From: Panaeolus papilionaceus
Taxonomy: Eukaryota > Basidiomycota > Agaricomycetes > Agaricales
Direction: 5' to 3'
Length of the DNA: 64,000 bases
Assembly: GCA_015501605.1 (NCBI GenBank)
Contig: JADNRZ010000009.1
Location: 558,001-622,000 of the forward strand
Below, piece by piece: positions 59,102-64,000 of the stretch. The notes below the pieces were generated by a model that was not told the DNA's origin, searched no databases, and worked only from the letters and a program-made list of their open reading frames with translations. Within the stretch, counting starts at the first letter, position 1. Each line of letters starts with the position of its first letter. The translations under genes were made by a program, and so were the position numbers.

Positions 59102-60435
59102 TTAACCCTTCGAGATATTGGACGTATAGCTCGAGGGGTTATAGCTGCTGCTTAAGCTATGCATCATCGATGATCCCAGCTCAGTGAAGGAGATAATATC
59201 CGTGGCGCTTGGGCTGTTAGGAGATATGTGGACATCAGAGGGAGCCTGAGGTGTTGAAACGGTAGCCAGCCGTCCCCTGCTATAATCTGTTGGGACCGTC
59301 GAATCATGGCGCTCAGTCGTGTCGCCATTATTACGAAATTTCCGATAGAAGGAAGTCAGCAGAACCAAGAGATTGCAAACAACGATCGAAACTCCGAGCT
59401 TAGAGTGTTGAGAAAATTCCTCCATAAGTATTCCTATTGAGAGAGAAGGTAATGAAAACATACCTGCACATGAGCAGTGAGGCCCATTAATACTGGCGCG
59501 GAACGGAAAACATACACGTCGTGTACCACACTTGCTACTGTGGTAAAGAGCCCACAGGCAAAGGCGACCGAGAACAAACGGAAGCGTTGGGCCGGCAGGC
59601 GCAGCCGAAGCTGCCATATCATATATAGAGGAGCAGCAACCAACCACATATCTGATGTTAAATCAACTAAAAAAGGGCGTCAGATAATCAAGGCGCTAAA
59701 AAAACCAACGGGAATCTGGCTCTTACAAACAATTTCAATGTAGCCAATACTGGGCTTGATTATGCATGGCCGACGACTAGGCTTTGTAATGTTGCATCCA
59801 AAAACTCTGTGTATGGAGAGTATAACTCCAAGTATGCCGAAAAGCATTGCTACTGATTTTGCGATAGTGTTAAATTTTCCTGGAGGAAGCAGTCGGACCA
59901 AGGTCACGGCCATGGATACCTTAGCACACCTTGGGGATGGTGTGAGCAAATAGCCAATGTTTGAAAGAGCAGGATATGCACCATAGCCCGAAGACATAAA
60001 ACATCACATTGCCAATATCTCCAAATATTTGAAATGAAATCGATTTCGAGACTGGGTGGGATAGAGTGTGAGGTGTTTATGAATCAAGTGAGATTGGTTT
60101 GTAGTGATTGACGGTGTGCTCACCCGTAAAATACGGCCTAAGAAAAAATATGATGCACACGAGTATGGCGTTGACAAGAGCAATGAAGGCCCAGAAGTCA
60201 TCCCACCACAGCCGGCGAACTTTAAGCCTTTGCAAGAGACGAATACTAGTTGTGATCAAGGCAAGGCCGTGGAATGTGGCAACAAGCGCTAGAAACGAGG
60301 TACACAAGGGCCAACGGGATCAGATCGAACATTGACACCTGAAACTCGGGGGACAAACGTACCTCTGCGAGTAGTGTCAGAGGGCACAAGGCCTTGGTGC
60401 GGAGATACAAACTTCTCAGTCAAGACCGTGACCAT
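59102..60435 (-). CDS. Pth11-like integral membrane protein (fungal rhodopsin domain)
   Basis: Six exons, 5' to 3': 60363-60435, 60124-60288, 59996-60018 (23 nt), 59727-59919, 59464-59666 and 59102-59398. The model gives 317 residues. The pattern of several hydrophobic helices and the motifs LRR-x-WWDDFWAF near the start, VSMAVTLVRLLPPGKF, a cysteine pair on both sides of KPSRRP, DLTSDMWLVAAPLYMIWQL and LRLPAQRFRLFSVAF are those of the fungal rhodopsin/Pth11-like family of predicted receptors. A polar Ser/Thr-rich tail follows the last helix. Ligand and signalling partners are unknown. The 23-nt exon and its flanks are the least certain part, because the acceptor of the following intron (CTAAG) is weak. 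Confidence 0.8.
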
Positions 60436-60967
60436 GTTGGATACTAAGGGGATTTGTGGGGGATTTACAGAAGAAATGTGAACGGGTGTGGTGGCATTGA
60501 AGGAAGTTGGATATTCCGTCCCTTAGCTCGAAATTATTTGAGTAGAAAACTACTATGTTCTGGCCATCTGTCAATTGCCACAACGGAGCAAGGGTCGATT
60601 CAATTACAATGGTATCCAATCCGGCTCCCTGACCATCGTCAAGTGGGTGTCGATGCCGCAGAATTGCCAACCATGGTTGCACAGATACGACCGACGTAAA
60701 AAGTACACATCGTCCCATAAAACGTCCTGACACTCTTACGGATTGTAGTTTCGAACGGTCTGAAGCCTGACCTGGAGAGCGACGAACCGTAAGTACTGGT
60801 CAATGTTTCTCCATCGAGTTTGCCGCCCGGCGCCGAACTATCCCACAATCCAGGAGACAGGCCCTAGCCAAACACAGACAAGCAAGACTCGAGACTAGTT
60901 TCCTTTTTTGTTACCACATCTTACTGCCATCCACCAACACGGTGTTACAATAATTCTAACGACTATT
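60436..60967. other. Divergent promoter region (rhodopsin-domain gene / TAF6)
   Basis: 0.5 kb between divergent start codons. Overlapping open frames on both strands show no family signature. Confidence 0.45.
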
Positions 60968-62679
60968 ATGACTTCTGTACAGATTAATGGCACGAAAGCA
61001 CCAAAAGCTAAGGCTAACCAAGGCTCTCAAACAGGAGTTTACAAAGTCGATTCTATCAAGGTGTGTTACATATTTCTATCTCGTCTGCTTACAGGATGGT
61101 CAAAACTCAAATGTTCTAGGATATTGCAGAATCATTGAATATAACAATATCCGATAATGTGGCATCGCAGCTTGCGAGCGATGTCGAGTACAGAATCAAT
61201 CAAGTGATTGAAGTACGCGAATGCATGAGCCATCCATTTGCAATGCATCTAATTAACCTGCACAGGAAGCAGCGCGTTTCATGCGTCATGGTAGGAGAAC
61301 AACCATGACCACTGCAGACATAGAGCAGGCTCTTCGCGTGATTAATATCGAGCCTTTATACGGTCACTCACCTTACAACCCAACAACATTCCGACGCGCT
61401 CTGCCATTCCCCCAAATGCCCTCAGTTGGCCCCGTTTACTTTGTTGAAGATGAAGAAATTGATTTCGATCGTGTGCTGAGAGAGGAGAAGATTGCTTTAC
61501 CCAAAGGAGTCAGCTGGACTGCACATTGGCTGGCGGTGGAGGGCGTACAACCCTTGATTCCAGAAAATCCACCAGCTATTCCTCGAGATACGGACGCCGA
61601 CAAGACAGAACTCTCGAAAATCAATGGACTCACCAATGGTGTTTCGGTGAACGGCACAGGCACTCTTCCACTTTCTGGCACTGCTGCTCTGAACGCAGCT
61701 GGAAAGAAGGGGCCATCACTACAACCCAATCAACAACAGAGTCAACAACTGGTGAAACAGGTCTTGTCAAGGGAGCTACAACTCTACTATGCCAGATTAA
61801 CATCATCGTTGCTGCCTCCTTCATCCGATATGACGAAACGCTCTGCAGCATTGGCAAGTCTACGACATGATGCTGGATTACAGGCTCTACTGCCCTATCT
61901 TGTTCGCTGGGTTGGCGAAGGCGTCGTGGGTGCTCTTAAGGAGGGCTCCCATTCAGAAAGCGAAGGGAAAGTGTTGGATGTCCTTATGGATGTCATCGCT
62001 GCCATTCTAGAAAACTCAACATTGTTTGTTGAGCCTTATGTTCGTATTCCCTACAGTATGCGTCATTACTTTGACTAATGGAACCCCTATAATAGCTTCA
62101 TCAAATCCTCCCTCCCATCCTCTCCATCCTGCTGCACTCATCACTCCCACCAACACACGCCGCCCAACTGCGCACATCATCAGCTCACACCCTATCCAAG
62201 CTTCTAACGCAACACTCGACGACATACCCCTCTCTCTCGCCACGTATTATGAAAACCCTCCTACTCGCACTGATTTCACCAGGAAAGAGCTTTGGCACAA
62301 GAGAAGGAGCTATTCGTGGCCTAATCAGTGTTGGAAAGGAAGCCGTTAGGAAAGGTCTGGTTGAAGGAGGTGGCGCGAAGGTGGTTGGCTCAGAATGTGC
62401 CAGCGCAGGGAGATCTGCTGTCGGACTCTCGAAATCCGTCATGGTAAATTCTTTTATCTCCTCACCTGAGCACACACACAACGCTCACGCCCATTATAGG
62501 AGGCTCTAAATGTTTTGAAGCCGCAAGGCAGCGATATGACATATCCTCTAAATCCAGGCAATGCAACAGACATCGAGACGATGGAAAGACTTCATGAAAC
62601 TATAGGTCCTTTCTTTGCTGCAAGGGTACAAGATGACGCTGCGTGGTCAAGGGAGATTCTGGGCGAGATAATGTCATGA
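60968..62679 (+). CDS. TAF6: Transcription initiation factor TFIID subunit 6
   Basis: Five exons (60968-61060, 61120-61212, 61266-62039, 62096-62443, 62500-62679), all introns in phase 0, give 495 residues. TAF6 pairs with TAF9 through an H4-like histone fold in TFIID (and SAGA in yeast). The histone fold begins at SIKDIAESLNITISDNVASQ and runs through EYRINQVIEEAARFMRHGRR to TADIEQALRVINIEPLYG (residues about 29-95). It is followed by GPVYFVEDEEIDFDRVL and LPKGVSWTAHWLAVEGVQP, hallmarks of TAF6. The C-terminal HEAT-repeat domain has LSRELQLYYARLTSSLL, GLQALLPYLVRWVGEGV and ALISPGKSFGTREGAIRGL. A Ser/Thr/Asn-rich linker separates the two parts. Length and order fit fungal TAF6. Confidence 0.96.
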
Positions 62680-62895
62680 TTATCGTCCAGACTTATTTGA
62701 GGTTACTTGTCGGCCATGTTTTCTTCTTTCTTTTCCTTTCGTCCTCGCTTTGCTGATATCATGCATTTTTGAACAATGAATGTTGTGTAGATATATTTGT
62801 ACGGTTACGGAATCCATGATAGTACCTATGTGTTCATTCTGGTTTGAGAGAGACAGTGTCATCGAAATCATGAAAAATGGACCTCATTTATTTAG

Positions 62896-64000
62896 CTATG
62901 CTTCGAGAACGCGATAAACCTAAGGGGTGGAATTAGCAAGTGACACTATGAGCAAAGCACTCAAACGGACCTTCACAGTTCCACTCTTCAAATCTTCCAA
63001 TTTATAGCTGACATTTTCCACGGTCTGTAAATGTATGATTAGATTTGAAATAACGGATACGCATTGAAGTCTGACTGACCTGTTGACCAACATGCTGATT
63101 AGCTTGAAGCACCTTCATCTTCATCTTCTTCACCTCAAACTCGCCAACAACACCGAGGAACACTTCCCCGCTCCCTCCAACTTCCTTATGGTAAATCTGC
63201 AAACCCTTGTGACCCTTGAACTTGCCGTCCTGAATTTCTACAATATCACCAGGCATAATATCGCTGACCCTCTTTTGCACGGACGCGCCACTTTGCTGGT
63301 AAATCAGATAACCATAGCTTTGGCCCTCAAGCGCAGCAGGAGCAACGTTGGGGACACCAGAAAGAGCAGCGTGAACGAAACCGGCAAAGCTTCCATCTCC
63401 GATCAAGGAACGCTTGGATTTTTCGAAAAGTGTGGTTGCAGCTTCACAAACCTGAACACCAACCCGACCCCAGATGACAATCAACTCGTCCGAGGACAGC
63501 TGTTGTACAACGTCTGCTGAGCCCAACGTGGACGATTTACGGGCAGGTGGGGGCTGGGGAATTGTATTGCCACTTGCTTCTGCAGTATTGGACAGCTCAC
63601 CTGCATCGGTCCACGACATTGACAAGTCATTGCCACCCGCGAAATCGAGGGACGAGGTGGGGATGGATGGAAGCTCCCATTGTGAAGAGATGCTATCTGC
63701 TGGATTAGGAGCTGGGGCCACTGGGACCTGTGGGGTAGAACGAGAAGGAGGTGGACGAGAAGGGCGTGCAGGGGGTGGTGGTGGCATTTCTCCTTCCTCA
63801 GCGTCTTGCGCCTCACCCTCCTCCACCATGACATACTCAGAAGGTGGTTGATAGGTCTGGTTGGCTGGCTCATTGCTGGCCGATGAACCGGTAGTTTGAA
63901 CACTGTTCCGACGAGTGAATGACGATACACTAGGGACAGGTGGTCGTGAAGAGGGTCTTGCAGGTGGTGGTGGTGGCGGGCTTGCTGGAGGAGAAGCAGG
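62896..64000 (-). CDS. BBC1-like actin-patch protein, C-terminal part
   Basis: The frame is open to the window edge, so the 5' part is missing. Three exons are visible, 5' to 3': 63080-64000, 62971-63024 and 62896-62919, with introns of 55 and 51 nt. The visible protein starts with Pro-rich tracts (ASPPPPPARPS and MPPPPPARPSRPPPSR), typical SH3 ligands. It then forms a globular C-terminal domain with SDELIVIWGRVGVQVCEAA, DGSFAGFVHAALSGV, GYLIYQQSGASVQKRVSDI, MPGDIVEIQDGKFKGHKGL and VYRVLEA at the end. This fits the C-terminal cysteine-proteinase-like domain of fungal BBC1/MTI1, which binds type-I myosin at cortical actin patches; the N-terminal SH3 domain would lie outside the window. The neighbour TAF6 converges on it with a 216-bp gap. 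Confidence 0.8.

Overview
The window is nuclear DNA of a filamentous basidiomycete, most likely a mushroom-forming agaricomycete. The signs are dense spliced genes with many 50-70 nt GT-AG introns, very short exons, and families typical of Agaricomycetes (DUF6534 membrane proteins, DUF6699, secreted S53 sedolisins). Core genes such as TRP4, HIS1, NOP56 and TAF6 agree with this. I built the exon models by hand from splice signals, reading frame and paralogue comparison. All complete models keep frame and end on a stop, but none has transcript support.

Layout. 2-1345 is the 3' part of an unrecognised gene. 2497-9406 holds two tandem DUF6534-type seven-helix membrane proteins that share an almost identical exon pattern, including a one-nucleotide exon. 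9858-11043 is TRP4 (anthranilate phosphoribosyltransferase). 11934-19672 carries two secreted sedolisin proteases on the minus strand, and 20272-21728 is HIS1 (ATP phosphoribosyltransferase). 22437-27623 is a tandem triplet of a fungal family usually mislabelled geranylgeranyl pyrophosphate synthetase. 28608-31277 is a third sedolisin on the plus strand.

The second half is mostly single-copy genes: a small secreted protein (32094-32759), a D-amino-acid oxidase (33795-35282), a 1335-codon RING-type protein (36170-40177), a DUF6699 protein built from phase-symmetric exons (43802-46402), NOP56 (49269-51134), a small coiled-coil protein (51473-52481), a CRAL-TRIO-like/RhoGAP protein (53498-56177), a single-pass membrane protein (56578-57828), an intron-containing tRNA-Ala(CGC) (58283-58368), a Pth11-like rhodopsin-domain protein (59102-60435), TAF6 (60968-62679) and the 3' part of a BBC1-like actin-patch protein (62896-64000).

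How the genes relate. The left part (2-31 kb) is an accessory-rich area of tandem duplicates (two receptor-like proteins, three secreted proteases, three members of the triplet family) with two amino-acid biosynthesis genes between them. The right part (36-64 kb) is housekeeping and signalling. Long stretches (4.7-7.4, 14.3-16.8, 40.2-43.8, 46.4-49.3 kb) have no gene I can support. I saw no CRISPR array, rRNA or intact transposon.
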